Shown piece by piece: positions 1 through 7,559 of a stretch of 19,659 nt of DNA. The stretch's first letter is position 1, and the number at the start of each line of letters is the position of its first letter. A program made the translations under genes and the position numbers. The DNA comes from JACCYQ01 sp036675565 (GTDB lineage Bacteria > Bacteroidota > Bacteroidia > Chitinophagales > Chitinophagaceae). The notes beneath the pieces were generated by a model. It did not search any database. It had not been told where the DNA came from and was given only the letters and a program-made list of their open reading frames with translations. The stretch covers positions 1 through 19,659 of the forward strand of contig JAKFER010000109.1 in the NCBI GenBank assembly GCA_036675565.1. Reading direction: 5' to 3'.

Positions 1-30
1 AAAAAAAATCCCGCTCACCGCGGGATCTTT
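1..30 (-). terminator. Intrinsic terminator of the DUF1080 / oxidoreductase operon
   Basis: A perfect 7-bp stem (8-14 with 20-26) closes a 5-base loop. Read on the minus strand the stem is followed by an uninterrupted run of eight T. It lies about 37 bases beyond the stop of the last operon gene, where a Rho-independent terminator is expected. The plus-strand side also ends in CTTTTT, so it may work in both directions. Confidence 0.85.
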
Positions 31-63
31 TTAAATTTTTCATTTTGAGTTTTACATTCTCTG

Positions 64-813
64 CTACAATTCTTTTATCCTGATATTCTTAAAATAAGCT
101 TTATTACCATGATCCTGTAAAGCGATCTTGCCTGATTTGGCGCTGCCATAATCCGGGAAATCTTTCCACTTGCCGGTTGTTTTTTCTTTGTTCCACTCAT
201 CGGTCCAGGCCTGGAATTCAACTATTTTTTCTCCATTCAACCAATGTTCTACATGGCCGTTGTTAAATACAATTTTACTGCTGTTCCATTCACCAATCGG
301 GTTGACTTTCTTTTTATCGTTGGCTACATTCATGGCATAATCAGCACCGGTTTTTTGCCAGTCTTCCAGTTTACCGGGCCAGCCTGCATCATCAATCATC
401 TGGTATTCAGGACCGGTTTCATATGGCCCTTTGTATTTAGGATCTTCAACCACATGATACATCAGGCCGCTGTTTCCGCCTTTTTCGATTTTCCAATCCC
501 ATTCCAGTTCAAAATTTTCAAACTCTTTTTCACTTACCAGGTCGCCACCGGTATCCCATTCCGCAGCGCCTAAACAAACCAATGCGCTGTCTTCAATGAT
601 CCAGTTGGTAACAGCAGAGTCGGATTTATTATAGCCATGCCAGCCATAGAGGGTTTGCCCATCAAACAGGCTTACCCATGCGGTATCTTCATTTACCATT
701 TTATACAAAGTTGAATCGTCTTTTGCAATATCAGAATTGGAAGTGCTTCCACAGGAGATCATCATGGGTGCGATGAATGCTAAAGCAGCTAAACGGGTTA
801 ATTGTTTGATCAT
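64..813 (-). CDS. DUF1080 (3-keto-disaccharide hydrolase family) lipoprotein
   Basis: This 249-residue lipoprotein has a signal peptide ending in a lipobox (MIS-C, Cys21), so it is probably anchored in the cell envelope. The body is one DUF1080 domain, a concanavalin-like beta-sandwich. Family landmarks are FDGQTLYGW (50-58), GNSGLMYH (113-120), GPEYQMIDD (134-142), GEWN (174-177), HWLNGEK (190-196), IALQDHG (230-236) and FKNIRIK (241-247). Members are linked to hydrolysis of 3-keto-glycosides made by partner oxidoreductases. That fits here: it starts 5 bases after the stop of a Gfo/Idh/MocA gene and is last in a three-gene operon. It is longer than the other DUF1080 protein at 2218-2817, so the two are not a recent duplication. 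The substrate cannot be read from sequence. Confidence 0.9.
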   Translation of the reverse strand: MIKQLTRLAALAFIAPMMISCGSTSNSDIAKDDSTLYKMVNEDTAWVSLFDGQTLYGWHGYNKSDSAVTNWIIEDSALVCLGAAEWDTGGDLVSEKEFENFELEWDWKIEKGGNSGLMYHVVEDPKYKGPYETGPEYQMIDDAGWPGKLEDWQKTGADYAMNVANDKKKVNPIGEWNSSKIVFNNGHVEHWLNGEKIVEFQAWTDEWNKEKTTGKWKDFPDYGSAKSGKIALQDHGNKAYFKNIRIKEL

Positions 814-818
814 GTTTT

Positions 819-2186
819 TTATTTTTTTACAATTTGCATTTTTTCAGGGTTCCATAAAATAGATGAATCCTGGTTATAACTGTCATTACATAATAAAGCG
901 GGTGCCGCTGCACGATAACCAAATACAGCATCTTCCGTAACTTTTCCATTGTTGCGAATGGCGTTAAAGAAGTTTACAAAATGATCATAAGGTCCGCCCA
1001 TATATCCTTTTTCTGCTGCAAAGGTATACTCCTGCGGTGGTAAAATACGCTTGCGGTCACTGACTTCTTTACCCGCTTTTTTCATTTGTTCAATATAAAA
1101 AGGATCATCGCTGGCTACTGATTTATTTCTTTTCAATGTAACATCATCCCAGGTAACATCCATTGAACCTTCGCTGCCCACTAATTTTAAATAAGTGGTG
1201 CCGCTGGTACCATCCACAAAATTGCAACGCAATGAAAGATTGAATGCAGGAAGCGCCTGTGCCTGTGGGTAATCGAAAGTGCCTAACAAAACATCAGGAA
1301 CTTCGCGGCCATCTTTCCAGTAACGCAGTCCACCGGATGCATATACTTTATTTGGACCAAATGAATCCGTAATAAAATGAAGACTTGAAAAAAGATGCAC
1401 AAATAAATCGCCCGACATACCCGTTCCATAATCCCGGTAATTTCTCCAGCGGAAAAAACGCGTTGCATCAAAGGGTCTTTTGGTTGTATTGCTGATGAAA
1501 GTTTCCCAATCAACTGTAGCAGGCGAGGCATCTTCCGGAATTAAATATTGCCAGGCACCAATAGGTGAATGTCTTGCCCAGAATCCTTCTGCATAATTCA
1601 ATTCACCAATCGCTCCATCTTTCAATAATTCTTTTGCTTTTTCATTGCCCAAAGAAGATACGCCCTGGCTGCCTACCTGGAAAACCTTGCCTGTTTCTTT
1701 CTGCGCTTTAATTACAGCGGGTCCTTCACCAATGGAATGTACCATCGGTTTTTCACAATACACATGTTTGCCGGCCTTCATGGCATCAATGGAAATTTGT
1801 TGGTGCCAGTGATCGGGTGTTGCAACGATGACCGCATCAACATCTTTGCGGTTTAAAATTTCTTTGTAATTGCGAGTGGTGAAAATATCCTTTCCCCAGC
1901 GTGTTTTAGATTCTGCCAGCCGGCCATCATAGAGATCAGCAACCGCCACCAGTTTAACGCCGGGTACCTGTAAAGCGGTGATCGCATCCTGCACACCCAT
2001 ACCACCTGCACCGATCAGTGCAATATTAATATTGTCATTGGCGCTGCCAGGTGTTCTGTTCAACCATTGAAATACGGAACGGCTTTCTTCTGCTGCCAGT
2101 AAATTAGAGCCTACAGCTACGGCCGCTGTGGATGCGGCAAACGATTTTAAAAATTTTCTTCTGGATGATCCGGATTTGTCTTGCAT
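819..2186 (-). CDS. Tat-exported Gfo/Idh/MocA family oxidoreductase
   Basis: This 455-residue protein starts with a twin-arginine signal (SRRKFLKSF, 8-16) and an alanine-rich hydrophobic stretch, so it is probably exported folded with its cofactor bound. The Rossmann domain shows IGAGGMG (58-64), an acidic residue ending beta-2 (VADLYDGR, Asp84) and VATPDHWH (121-128). The family EKP motif is at 145-147 (Lys146 likely catalytic or nicotinamide-contacting). The substrate domain has Asp260, His264 and His270 in a DLFVHLFSSLH segment, as in related exported oxidoreductases. The family oxidises or reduces sugar hydroxyls with NAD(P). Between two DUF1080 genes it most likely makes or removes 3-keto sugars outside the cytoplasm. 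Spacing is 31 bp from the upstream gene and 5 bp to the downstream one. Confidence 0.92.
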   Translation of the reverse strand: MQDKSGSSRRKFLKSFAASTAAVAVGSNLLAAEESRSVFQWLNRTPGSANDNINIALIGAGGMGVQDAITALQVPGVKLVAVADLYDGRLAESKTRWGKDIFTTRNYKEILNRKDVDAVIVATPDHWHQQISIDAMKAGKHVYCEKPMVHSIGEGPAVIKAQKETGKVFQVGSQGVSSLGNEKAKELLKDGAIGELNYAEGFWARHSPIGAWQYLIPEDASPATVDWETFISNTTKRPFDATRFFRWRNYRDYGTGMSGDLFVHLFSSLHFITDSFGPNKVYASGGLRYWKDGREVPDVLLGTFDYPQAQALPAFNLSLRCNFVDGTSGTTYLKLVGSEGSMDVTWDDVTLKRNKSVASDDPFYIEQMKKAGKEVSDRKRILPPQEYTFAAEKGYMGGPYDHFVNFFNAIRNNGKVTEDAVFGYRAAAPALLCNDSYNQDSSILWNPEKMQIVKK

Positions 2187-2217
2187 GAAGGATTAAAATT
2201 TTAATTGATGAAGATTG

Positions 2218-2817
2218 TTATTTTAATGTTTTGATGCGGATGTTTTTCCAGCGTACTTTAATGCCACCGCCATCATGAATCTGCAATGCAATAAAGCCAT
2301 TGGCCTGCCCAATTTTTTCATCTTCCAATTGAACCATCTGCTGGCCATTTAAGAAGGTAGTTACTTTGTCACCCATCACTTCAATCCGCATATCATTCCA
2401 GTCATTGGGTTTTAATATTTTTTCTTTTTCGGGAGAAGGTTTGATCATCCACCCGCGTCCATACGATTCATAGATGCCACCAGTGTGATGATCGGCTGGT
2501 GCCACTTCAACCTGCCAGCCACTGATCTTTGTGCCTTCAATATCGGAGCGGATAAAAACACCGCTATTGCCATTGGCCTCCAGTTTGAACTGTAATTGCA
2601 GAATAAAGTTTTTGTATTTTTTGTTGGTTGATAAATAACCATACTGTTTATCGGGTCCGCTTTCGCAAACTAGTTCCCGGTTTTCAACATACCATTTTTC
2701 AGTACCATGGATGGTCCATCCGGTAAGGTCGCGGCCATTGAAAATGCGTTTGAAACCAGCGTTTGGATCTGTAGCAGATATTAATGCGATGGAAAGTATA
2801 ACCAGTAAATATTTCAT
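2218..2817 (-). CDS. Small secreted DUF1080 (3-keto-disaccharide hydrolase family) protein
   Basis: This 199-residue protein has a short Sec signal (MKYLLVILSIALISA) and then a single DUF1080 domain. Landmarks are FNGRDLTGW (26-34), GNSGVFIRS (83-91), WQVEV (101-105), GGIYE (113-117), NDWNDMRIEV (138-147), IALQIHDGGG (176-185) and VRWKNIRIK (188-196). No lipobox cysteine is visible after the hydrophobic stretch, so it is probably periplasmic and soluble, unlike the DUF1080 lipoprotein at 64-813. It is the first gene of the operon. The likely role is cleavage or handling of 3-keto-glycosides. I found no convincing promoter consensus in the 88 bases before it. Confidence 0.9.
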   Translation of the reverse strand: MKYLLVILSIALISATDPNAGFKRIFNGRDLTGWTIHGTEKWYVENRELVCESGPDKQYGYLSTNKKYKNFILQLQFKLEANGNSGVFIRSDIEGTKISGWQVEVAPADHHTGGIYESYGRGWMIKPSPEKEKILKPNDWNDMRIEVMGDKVTTFLNGQQMVQLEDEKIGQANGFIALQIHDGGGIKVRWKNIRIKTLK

Positions 2818-2905
2818 AAGCCACTAATTTAAGCATTGCTTTTTTTAAACAACGGAAAAATTAAAATGAATTTGGCAGCCCTAAGAGAAACTATTTAATA
2901 CTGAA

Positions 2906-3493
2906 TTAAAATCCCCAGGGAGCAGGTGGCGTTTCAATTTCTTTGCTCAGATCAAAACGCACACTGAACCAGCGATCGGTTCCCATACGGCGAAGGTTAT
3001 ACGTAAAATATTTTCCTTCCAACAATTCAACCCACCAGACATTGGTTGCGGCTGCAGGTAAAAGTTGCGTGGTAAATTGATCGGCAGGAAAAACCTGTAA
3101 GGTTGATAAGCCGGTATTGGTTGTCATGCCGCCATACTGCGTAATACTGTCTTCCAAACCATCCTTGTGACGATGATCGTGTTTCAGTTGCAGCTGTTCA
3201 CCTTCCCGGCTGAACACCCAGGTCCGGGAACGATCTTCCCCAACCATGAAAGGAATGTGAATCACATTTTCAGTACAGCTGCGCACATGCATTACCAGCA
3301 TTTTATTTTTGAATGTCGTATCGTTGGCTGGCCCAGCTACAACCTCACCTGCAAACGACTTTCCGCAAATGTTTTTCAACTGGTTCCAGAATTGTTGTTG
3401 ATTATTTTTGGCTGTTGCTGATACAGGTATGTTCCGGGATGATGAACAACCTGCAAAGAAAAAAACCGGGAGGAGCAAAAAAATAGCTTTCAT
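2906..3493 (-). CDS. Lipoprotein of unknown function
   Basis: The frame is open from 3520, but I prefer the ATG at 3493. From there the product begins MKAIFLLLPVFFFAGC, a compact lipoprotein signal with lipobox FAGC (Cys16). The longer start adds nine mostly basic and polar residues that are atypical before such a signal. The mature part, about 180 residues, has no domain I recognise with certainty. It contains a His-rich stretch (HDHRHKDG), a GGMTTNTG segment and a C-terminal RWFSVRFDLS strand. I have the impression that similar short lipoproteins occur widely as conserved hypotheticals, but I cannot name the family. It shares a strand with the sugar operon downstream but is separated by 88 bp and is probably transcribed on its own. 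Confidence 0.75.
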   Translation of the reverse strand: MKAIFLLLPVFFFAGCSSSRNIPVSATAKNNQQQFWNQLKNICGKSFAGEVVAGPANDTTFKNKMLVMHVRSCTENVIHIPFMVGEDRSRTWVFSREGEQLQLKHDHRHKDGLEDSITQYGGMTTNTGLSTLQVFPADQFTTQLLPAAATNVWWVELLEGKYFTYNLRRMGTDRWFSVRFDLSKEIETPPAPWGF

Positions 3494-3539
3494 ATGTTTA
3501 TTTCTATTTTTTTTAGCCATATGGAATTCGCCAAATAAT

Positions 3540-3555
3540 CATACCGGTTGGTATG
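3540..3555. promoter_or_regulatory. Operator-like inverted repeat upstream of the lipoprotein gene
   Basis: CATACC and GGTATG form a perfect 6-bp inverted repeat around the centre GGTT, 47 bases upstream of the preferred start at 3493. It could be a binding site for a dimeric repressor or a leader hairpin. There is no other copy near it, and a 6-bp repeat can arise by chance. Confidence 0.25.
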
Positions 3556-3633
3556 CAAAAACTTTTGGCTCATTTCATATTTAAAAATTAAACAGAAAGC
3601 TAACTTTTAAATCTATTGTAAGAAAAAGAAGAT

Positions 3634-3697
3634 GAACGCAGGTCTATACATTACTCAACAAAACCGCCAGCCGTTTGCTTCACATAAACCTGCGTTC
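3634..3697 (-). other. Long-looped inverted repeat downstream of the PRC-barrel gene, possible terminator or structured RNA
   Basis: GAACGCAGGT (3634-3643) is the exact reverse complement of ACCTGCGTTC (3688-3697). Pairing extends to 14 bp with one mismatch. The 44-base interval holds a smaller AAAC/GTTT pairing around CGCCAGCC. It begins about 10 bases beyond the stop of the minus-strand gene ending at 3708. On that strand it is followed by the T-rich stretch CTTCTTTTTCTTA. A terminator or a stable 3' mRNA end is the simplest reading; the loop is longer than in ordinary intrinsic terminators. Confidence 0.5.
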
Positions 3698-3707
3698 GAT
3701 ATATTGA

Positions 3708-4718
3708 TTAGTGTCGATTGTCTTCCAGGTCTTTTTTGATCCGGCGCAAATATTCTTCATCCGTTTCATTGCGTTGTCTTTCAAGCCTGCTGGCTCTCAT
3801 ACTTTCTTCTTCACGAATCTTGCGTCTTTCATCTTCCCTGATTCTTTCTTCTTCACGAATGCGTTCTTCATCAATTGAACTGCGGCTATCCGATGTGGTT
3901 AGTCGCTCCGAATTGCGGTCCAGTTCTCTTTCTCTTCCCAGCCTGTCTTCTTCATCCAAATCCCTGGTGCGTTTGTCGGCTGCTGCAAGCATAGCTGCTT
4001 CGCGATCTTTTTCTCTTACTTCCCTGCGAATTCTGTCCTCGTCCAGGTCATTCAGTCGCCTGTCTGAAGCGGCTAAACTTTTAGCCTGGCGGTTTCTTTC
4101 CCTGTCATTATCCCAGTTGTCATTTTTTTCAGATCCAAAAAATGCATCACTATCTGTACGCTCATTGCGGGTATTAACTGCCCGGTTCCTGTACATATTC
4201 TGGTCGTTGAAAAACTCGTGCTGGTAAAAATCAGATTCAACATCATTATCAGTATAAGCACCGGTGGTTGTACCAGCTAGTCCTGCTGTGCCGGCTGCGG
4301 CCATTCCCGTGGTGTTGCTGGCTCCGGAAGCGGTAAACTCTCTTCCAAACACCATACTGATATCCCTTTCAACTTGCGGACCCAGCAGATCATTATCATA
4401 TCTTGGTAAAGCCCTTAATTGAAAAGGTGTAACATTTTGCAAAATCACATCATCATTTGGATGATCCAATTGGGCCAGGCCGATAGGAACCAGTACAAGC
4501 CTGTCTTCCAGCTGCAATTCTTTATTGTGTGCCACATCAATAGCCATATAACGAACCTTACGGTCCCGCACATCAAAGATCAATTCCTTAACGCGACCAA
4601 TTTTACGAGCTTCCGTATCAAATACTTCCCATCCCCTGATATCGGGTTGACCTTCCGCAATTTCAAAATCACTACCCCGCAATTCCTGCAGGCGTCTTGT
4701 TTTTTTATCTGATGCCAT
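3708..4718 (-). CDS. PRC-barrel domain protein with charged repeat tail
   Basis: The first 110 or so residues form a PRC-barrel-like domain, with RGWEVFDTEARKIGRVKELIFD at 28-49 and RYMAIDVAHN at 56-65. A second strand cluster, LVLVPIGLAQL, lies at 74-84. PRC barrels are small beta-barrels known from the photosynthetic reaction-centre H subunit, RimM and many stress-associated proteins. An Ala/Gly/Thr-rich linker (about 129-155) leads to a tail (200-336) dominated by Arg, Glu and Asp. That tail contains three diverged tandem repeats of 29 residues starting at 214, 243 and 272 and is probably helical or coiled coil. There is no signal peptide or membrane segment. It starts 38 bp after the stop of the one-helix membrane protein at 4757-4987, so the two are probably co-transcribed. 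Molecular function is not established. Confidence 0.8.
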   Translation of the reverse strand: MASDKKTRRLQELRGSDFEIAEGQPDIRGWEVFDTEARKIGRVKELIFDVRDRKVRYMAIDVAHNKELQLEDRLVLVPIGLAQLDHPNDDVILQNVTPFQLRALPRYDNDLLGPQVERDISMVFGREFTASGASNTTGMAAAGTAGLAGTTTGAYTDNDVESDFYQHEFFNDQNMYRNRAVNTRNERTDSDAFFGSEKNDNWDNDRERNRQAKSLAASDRRLNDLDEDRIRREVREKDREAAMLAAADKRTRDLDEEDRLGRERELDRNSERLTTSDSRSSIDEERIREEERIREDERRKIREEESMRASRLERQRNETDEEYLRRIKKDLEDNRH

Positions 4719-4756
4719 AATTTTATTTTTTAAAGGTTTAAATATGATTTCAAGGC

Positions 4757-4987
4757 TTAGCGCAATGCCGTAGTATCAGTTATCCGGGTTGTAGTATCCA
4801 TGCCCCTGTTTATGGTATCCGTCGTTGTCCTTTCTACCGAATCACTAAAAATGGTTTCATCGGTTACATCTTCTACCAGGTCTGTATTTCTGAGTAAGAA
4901 GAATGCGATTAACGCCAGGACGATCAATCCTACCAAAACCCATGGTAATACTGATTTTTTCTTTGGTTGTACATCAAGCTCTGCCAT
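4757..4987 (-). CDS. Small single-pass membrane protein
   Basis: The frame is open from 5017, but the start at 4987 (MAELDVQPKKK) is preferred, giving 76 residues. It follows the A/T-rich leader usual here, and the longer form adds an unlikely MDSFLKKIIF extension. A short basic N-terminal segment precedes one transmembrane helix (VLPWVLVGLIVLALIAFFLL) and a Thr/Asp-rich tail (TTTDTINRGMDTTTRITDTT). The basic residues before the helix suggest N-in, C-out topology, placing the polar tail in the periplasm. It has no enzymatic motif. Its position before the PRC-barrel gene suggests the two products may act together, for example as membrane anchor and soluble partner; this is inferred from gene order only. 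Confidence 0.7.
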   Translation of the reverse strand: MAELDVQPKKKSVLPWVLVGLIVLALIAFFLLRNTDLVEDVTDETIFSDSVERTTTDTINRGMDTTTRITDTTALR

Positions 4988-5155
4988 AAAAATTATTTTT
5001 TTTAAAAATGAATCCAATCATTGGTAAAAATTTCATGCCATTGCAATAATCATCGTGGAATAAAAGTTGGCTCCATGAAGAATTATGGATCAAATAAAAC
5101 ATTGATGTCTTAGCAGCGGGTTTGAACTTAGAAGATTAAAAGTGCGGGAAGTCCA

Positions 5156-6448
5156 TCATCTTTTCCGGTTAAGAATGATGGCAGAATTTTTTGAGAAATC
5201 GCCGGAAAAATTCACGGAGTAACGATCGCTCCCATCCTGTATAGTTAGTAAACCGGTATTGGGCGGAAGGTTGCCAAGGTTTTCGGCATACATCACCAGC
5301 TCCAGTTTATCTCCCATTTCCGGAGTGATGTAAATTGTTTGGGTAATGGCTCTTGCAATCAGTTTAACTTGGGGCATGATGACCTGCCCGTTTAGTAAAA
5401 CGCTGACGATATCTCCGTCCACTTCTCCATTGTCATATAATTTAATGACGAGGCTGTCGCCGGTAAAAAAAACATTGCGAATAATTTCTGTTTCCCTGTT
5501 AGAAAAATCTTTAGCCGAATTAGCCACCAGTGTTGCATCCGGGAAATTATTTACGGGAAATGGAATGGTTGATACGGTTTCATTTTTAACCGGTTCAATG
5601 GTTTTGGTGATGACCGCTTCTTCTTTCTTAGCCGGAGTTTGTTTAGCGGATTCTATATTTTTAACGATGACCGGTTCTGATCTTTTAGCAGTTTCCTTCT
5701 TTACAACAGGTTCTTTGGTTTTAGTAACAACTGGATTAGACGCCTGTTTTTCATTGGCAGCGATGGTGGTTTGTACCGGGTTTGTTTTATCGAGTGCGGC
5801 AACATCGGCTTTTTTTTCTTCTGTTTTTATGGCCGGGATATCCCGCACAACCACGGGCGATGAGGCAACCACATTTTCCCTTTCAACTTTTTGGAAACTT
5901 ATTTTTTGTGCGGGGTCGGCAGGTGCCTGTTCCATTTTTTTGATGGGTGATTCCATATAACTGAGAGACTCCTGCAGGTTCAATGCTTCCAATTGTGCAA
6001 GCAAGCCCGATTCCATAATATCCGTTTGCTTTTGCAGGCGGATCTCTCCCTTTAAATTATTCTGGGCGGGTGCCCTCATATCCATGGACCGTGTATTGAA
6101 ACTGCCTGTTAACAGGCTGGGATCAGAAGGGTCAACATACAACTTACCGGTTAACATCACGCGGCGACCGCGGGTTGTATAATTGTCGTACACCAGTTCA
6201 TGATCTTCCAGGAAATAATAATCCTTTTTTTTCTTCAGGGTGATTTCTTTAACGCCGATATTTTCAACGCCATCGAAAGTGAATATGGAAAGTGAATAAC
6301 CGGATAAGCCATTTTTATTTTCAGAGATGGATAATTCATAGCGCACCAAAGCATTTTCGGTGGTGAGTGTGCCGGTCCAGATGCCGGTAATATCCTGTGC
6401 AAGGATTTGAATAGGAAAAAAGCAAAATATGAGCAGGCGCAGGATCAT
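5156..6448 (-). CDS. Secreted two-domain protein of unknown function with Lys/Glu/Pro-rich linker
   Basis: This 430-residue protein has a Sec signal ending ILAQ (18). The N-terminal part (about 20-140) is beta-rich, from ITGIWTGTLTT to LTGSFNTRS, and resembles a small barrel, but I cannot assign a family. A low-complexity linker (about 165-300) is rich in Lys, Glu, Pro, Val and Thr and contains degenerate motifs such as PVVTKTKEPVVKKET and PVIVKNIESAKQ. The C-terminal part (about 316-430), from ETEIIRNVFFTGDSLVIKLYDNGEVDGD onward, is a compact beta-domain containing VSVLLNGQVI and LVMYAENLG. I believe I have seen comparable C-terminal domains in other secreted Bacteroidota proteins, but I have no name for it. 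No catalytic motif is evident. It appears to be a single-gene unit. Confidence 0.75.
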   Translation of the reverse strand: MILRLLIFCFFPIQILAQDITGIWTGTLTTENALVRYELSISENKNGLSGYSLSIFTFDGVENIGVKEITLKKKKDYYFLEDHELVYDNYTTRGRRVMLTGKLYVDPSDPSLLTGSFNTRSMDMRAPAQNNLKGEIRLQKQTDIMESGLLAQLEALNLQESLSYMESPIKKMEQAPADPAQKISFQKVERENVVASSPVVVRDIPAIKTEEKKADVAALDKTNPVQTTIAANEKQASNPVVTKTKEPVVKKETAKRSEPVIVKNIESAKQTPAKKEEAVITKTIEPVKNETVSTIPFPVNNFPDATLVANSAKDFSNRETEIIRNVFFTGDSLVIKLYDNGEVDGDIVSVLLNGQVIMPQVKLIARAITQTIYITPEMGDKLELVMYAENLGNLPPNTGLLTIQDGSDRYSVNFSGDFSKNSAIILNRKR

Positions 6449-6771
6449 GTTTTAAAGATAGTAAATTGTTGAAGGGTTGAAAAGTTGAAAGGAAGGAGGT
6501 TGCAGCTTTTGGCTAAGTTTTCTATTTGGTCCATTAATTAATTCCTCGGCATGTTTCTCCTGCCTGGCCTTTATGTTGCGGGGGACTCGCAGAAAAATTT
6601 ATTTAATAAAATAACAGGAATGAAAACCCTGTATGCGCTTTTAGGAGATTCGCGGGGTAGATAAAATAGTTATTAAAAGATGTCAACCTAAACATGCAGA
6701 AAAATATGTTGCCTGCAGTTTAGTTTAAGTCTTATTGCAATGAATTTTAGTTACAGTTTTCTGGAAGAATA
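6449..6771. other. Gene-free interval containing one dispersed-repeat copy
   Basis: No supportable gene is seen in this 323-base gap. The part next to the 6448 start has three closely spaced GTTGAA-type words (6465-6500). The middle is the repeat copy annotated at 6533-6680. The rest is A/T-rich and featureless to my reading. Confidence 0.6.
6533..6680. repeat. Dispersed intergenic repeat, copy R1
   Basis: This copy aligns with R2 (7384-7510) through TCGG, TCTCCTGCCTGG, GGGGGACTCGCAG and the following A/T-rich TTTATT...AATAACA stretch. Its second half (6644-6680, GGAGATTCGCGGGGTAGAT then TTATTAAAAG) aligns with the partial copy at 16481-16528. The key word GGGGGACTCGCAG is at 6580-6592, and a variant GGAGATTCGCGG is at 6644-6655. 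No open frame is conserved, so it is a non-coding repeat of REP or MITE type. Confidence 0.6.
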
Positions 6772-7149
6772 CTATTGACTGAATTCTTCCATTTTTTTAG
6801 CAATATGGTCCATTACTTCCTTCAGCTCTCTTTCCGGGCTAAAATCAATCAACTTCGTGTCCTGTTTAGTAATGCCGGTGTGCCCCGGTTGCATATAGAA
6901 AACATCGCCGGCAAATAATGTTTCTTCTGTTTTATCATCATATTTCAAAAGCAGTTCACCTTCCAAAATATAACCCCAATGCGGACATTGACAACTATCA
7001 TTTTTTAAACCCTTTAGAAGCGGAGACATATCTGTGCCCGCTGGTATTTCATTGAATGCGACAGTCATGCCGCCCCATCCTGGAAAGCCTCTCATGATGG
7101 TACCAGGAGCCTGCATCGTTACCGGAATTTCTTCCTTTTTCATTTTCAT
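6772..7149 (-). CDS. Small cupin-domain protein
   Basis: This 125-residue, single-domain cupin is probably cytoplasmic, with no signal peptide. Cupin motif 1 is recognisable around HWGYILEGELLLKYDD (57-72) and motif 2 in GDVFYMQPGHTG (81-92). Of the usual metal ligands His57, Glu63 and His90 are present. The second His of motif 1 (HxH) is replaced by Gly59, so metal binding may be altered or use another residue. Cys53 and Cys55 just before motif 1 (SCQCPHW) are potential replacement ligands. Small cupins range from isomerases and dioxygenases to sensors; neighbours give no clue to the substrate. The gene is separated from others by intergenic repeats and is probably monocistronic. Confidence 0.8.
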   Translation of the reverse strand: MKMKKEEIPVTMQAPGTIMRGFPGWGGMTVAFNEIPAGTDMSPLLKGLKNDSCQCPHWGYILEGELLLKYDDKTEETLFAGDVFYMQPGHTGITKQDTKLIDFSPERELKEVMDHIAKKMEEFSQ

Positions 7150-7559
7150 GTTAAGTAATTTGAAGATTTAGAAAAATATTTTCAGACCCGGCCTGGGTAA
7201 GGATGTAATGAATAGTTTCAGGTAAGTACTTTAGATTCTAGCGTAGTTATCAATTACATTTTTAAACTACATAACGCTCCTTTATTATATACTTTGTTTT
7301 GCATTTGAAATTACTGTTATTTATTGATAGTCTGATATAGGGCTTCGCACCATTTTACAAGTGGCTTGTTGAGCTTGCTTCGATAATTTTACATCCTCGG
7401 AAAGTCTCTCCTACCTGGCTGTTGTCGGGGGAGGATCCGCAGAATGATTTATTGAATTGAATAACATGGAAGGAAACCTGGCAGTATTTTCAAGAAGATT
7501 GTTGAATTACATGAATTTATCTTAGGATAGCAACAGGCCTTTTTCTTTGATATCTCGTT
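7150..7559. other. Gene-free interval containing one dispersed-repeat copy
   Basis: This 410-base gap has no frame with coding character. Its distal part holds repeat copy R2 (7384-7510). The rest is A/T-rich. I saw no convincing promoter consensus for the cupin gene in it. Confidence 0.55.
7384..7510. repeat. Dispersed intergenic repeat, copy R2
   Basis: It aligns with R1 over about 100 bases. Shared blocks are TCCTCGG, TCTCCTACCTGGC, the word GGAGGATCCGCAG (7430-7442) and the TTTATTGAATTGAATAACA tail. CTCTCC (7406-7411) can pair with GGGGAG (7428-7433) to form a hairpin. It lies about 50 bases downstream of the end of the GNAT gene. Confidence 0.55.

Noticed and set aside
3718..4227. A 169-codon plus-strand frame, Ser/Leu/Arg-rich, opposite the PRC-barrel gene
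   Set aside because: It is the antisense shadow of the Glu/Arg/Asp repeat tail. Its Ser-Leu-rich composition follows directly from that low-complexity coding strand.
5346..5960. A 204-codon plus-strand frame that looks like a membrane protein
   Set aside because: It is antisense to the Lys/Glu/Pro/Val/Thr-rich linker of the secreted protein at 5156-6448, which has a signal peptide and coherent domains.
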